Assembly: GCA_002339345.1 (NCBI GenBank)
Contig: DDKM01000049.1
Span: forward strand, 1 to 57,932
DNA length: 57,932 nt
DNA from: Firmicutes bacterium UBA2598
GTDB taxonomy: Bacteria; Bacillota; PH28-bin88
Direction of reading: 5' to 3'
Shown here: positions 57,493-57,932 of the stretch, in pieces
How the letters are laid out: each line of letters starts with the position of its first letter
Numbering within the stretch: the stretch's first letter is position 1
Made by a program: the position numbers and the translations under genes
The notes under the pieces: generated by a model
Seen by the model: only the letters and a program-made list of their open reading frames with translations
What the model was told of the DNA's origin: nothing
Databases searched by the model: none

Positions 57493-57932
57493 TTAAGCGA
57501 CTTTGGTCTTTTTGTGGTGTTGTGTTGGAGTTATTACTGCTAGCCGGGAGTACTTTACCGTTTGTGGCAGCCTGCGGTCCGGGGTAAATTGACCTCTTAC
57601 GGCCAGGTCCAGTATTCCCGTAGCCCCTACTACGTCACGGTGGACCCCGCTAAAGCCGCACTCCCTGTTTCCGCACCGGTAAACGCGCCCAAACTGCTTC
57701 GTGTACTCGCCGCATACCGGGCAGGTGCCGGAAGTGCCACGCTCTTCGATTTTCTCCAGAGAGATGCCGTGCCGCTTAAGTTTGTATTCCAACAGGTCGC
57801 GCAGCCGGCCGAAGCCCCACTGGCCCATCCGCTGGTTGTGGTGACGGCCGCAGTCCTGCTCCCTTACCCCCTGGGGATCGCCACAGTAAACCTTCTTTAT
57901 CCCGTTCTCCAGGCACCAGTCAACCGCTATTT
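57493..57932 (-). CDS. tnpB: TnpB RNA-guided nuclease, 5' end beyond the window
   Basis: The frame is open to the window edge (reading IAVDWCLENGIKKVYCGD before the first internal Met), so only the C-terminal 145 or so residues are visible. The zinc finger is complete (CPVCG, then C-G-N-R-E-C) and RuvC-III is canonical (GVHRDVVGATGIL, with the catalytic Asp). This is the standard IS605/IS607-type TnpB, unlike the variant at 42396. No tnpA can be seen. Confidence 0.9.
   Translation of the reverse strand, partial: IAVDWCLENGIKKVYCGDPQGVREQDCGRHHNQRMGQWGFGRLRDLLEYKLKRHGISLEKIEERGTSGTCPVCGEYTKQFGRVYRCGNRECGFSGVHRDVVGATGILDLAVRGQFTPDRRLPQTVKYSRLAVITPTQHHKKTKVA

Noticed and set aside
1..57932. CRISPR array, tRNA or rRNA genes
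   Set aside because: No regularly spaced repeats of CRISPR size and no cloverleaf or rRNA-like segments were noticed; a tRNA search program would be decisive.

Overview
The window looks like the chromosome of an anaerobic, endospore-forming Firmicute of the class Clostridia, most likely a Peptococcaceae-type organism of the Desulfotomaculum/Pelotomaculum kind. This rests on a division and cell-wall (dcw) cluster that runs directly into sporulation sigma-factor genes, on DAP-type MurE, Hsp33, a T-box ileS, PerR, and a siroheme sulfite-reductase-like gene beside cysteine synthase. The genus is an inference from gene content. All recognised genes except one small membrane protein (4647-5000) read from the minus strand, so the biological order runs from high to low coordinates. 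TTG and GTG starts behind good Shine-Dalgarno sites are common.

Right flank (57932 down to 50400). A TnpB gene cut by the window edge with a structured 3' end; ylbF; perR; a 50-aa zinc-ribbon protein; sfsA; a Crp/Fnr regulator; a 39-aa orphan; a MoxR ATPase plus VWA (CoxE-like) pair; a TPR membrane protein with a 35-aa rubredoxin-like protein; and a class II aldolase.

Sulfur module (50329 to 44768). An E1-like adenylyltransferase, a small siroheme sulfite reductase, TusA, a ThiS-like carrier ending in Gly-Gly-Gly-Phe, cysteine synthase, an M20 metallopeptidase and a MetE-like protein form one tight operon. It reads as a sulfur-carrier-protein route to cysteine. The GGGF tail would need trimming before use.

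Mobile element (about 42180 to 44765). An IS607-type serine recombinase gene overlaps a large TnpB-related gene that lacks the usual zinc finger and the third RuvC aspartate. A strongly structured, probably transcribed segment follows it. It sits between the sulfur operon and a COG2426 membrane protein/PHP hydrolase pair.

dcw and sporulation cluster (40356 to 11842). MraZ operator repeats, then mraZ-rsmH-ftsL-spoVD | terminator | murE-murF-mraY-murD-ftsW-murG-murC-murB-murA | terminator and new promoter | ftsQ-sbp-ftsA-ftsZ | terminator | spoIIGA-sigE | terminator and sigma-F-like promoter | sigG-spoIIR | ylmC, nrdR, pgeF, yggS, sepF, proC, yggT, ylmH, divIVA | promoter, T-box, ileS. These genes make peptidoglycan precursors and the divisome, then the enzymes that switch on the mother-cell and forespore programmes.

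Left flank (9000 to 1). Two PduL-type phosphotransacylase paralogues with no microcompartment genes nearby, a DksA/TraR zinc-finger protein, lspA-rluD, hslO, pgpA, an orphan DNA methyltransferase, and a 644-aa protein of four winged-helix-like units and a long coiled coil.

No tRNA, rRNA or CRISPR array was seen. The observations most worth following up are the TnpB-related protein with its structured flank, the GGGF sulfur-carrier operon, the winged-helix/coiled-coil protein beside the methyltransferase, and the unusually spaced promoters ahead of spoIIGA and the sulfur operon.
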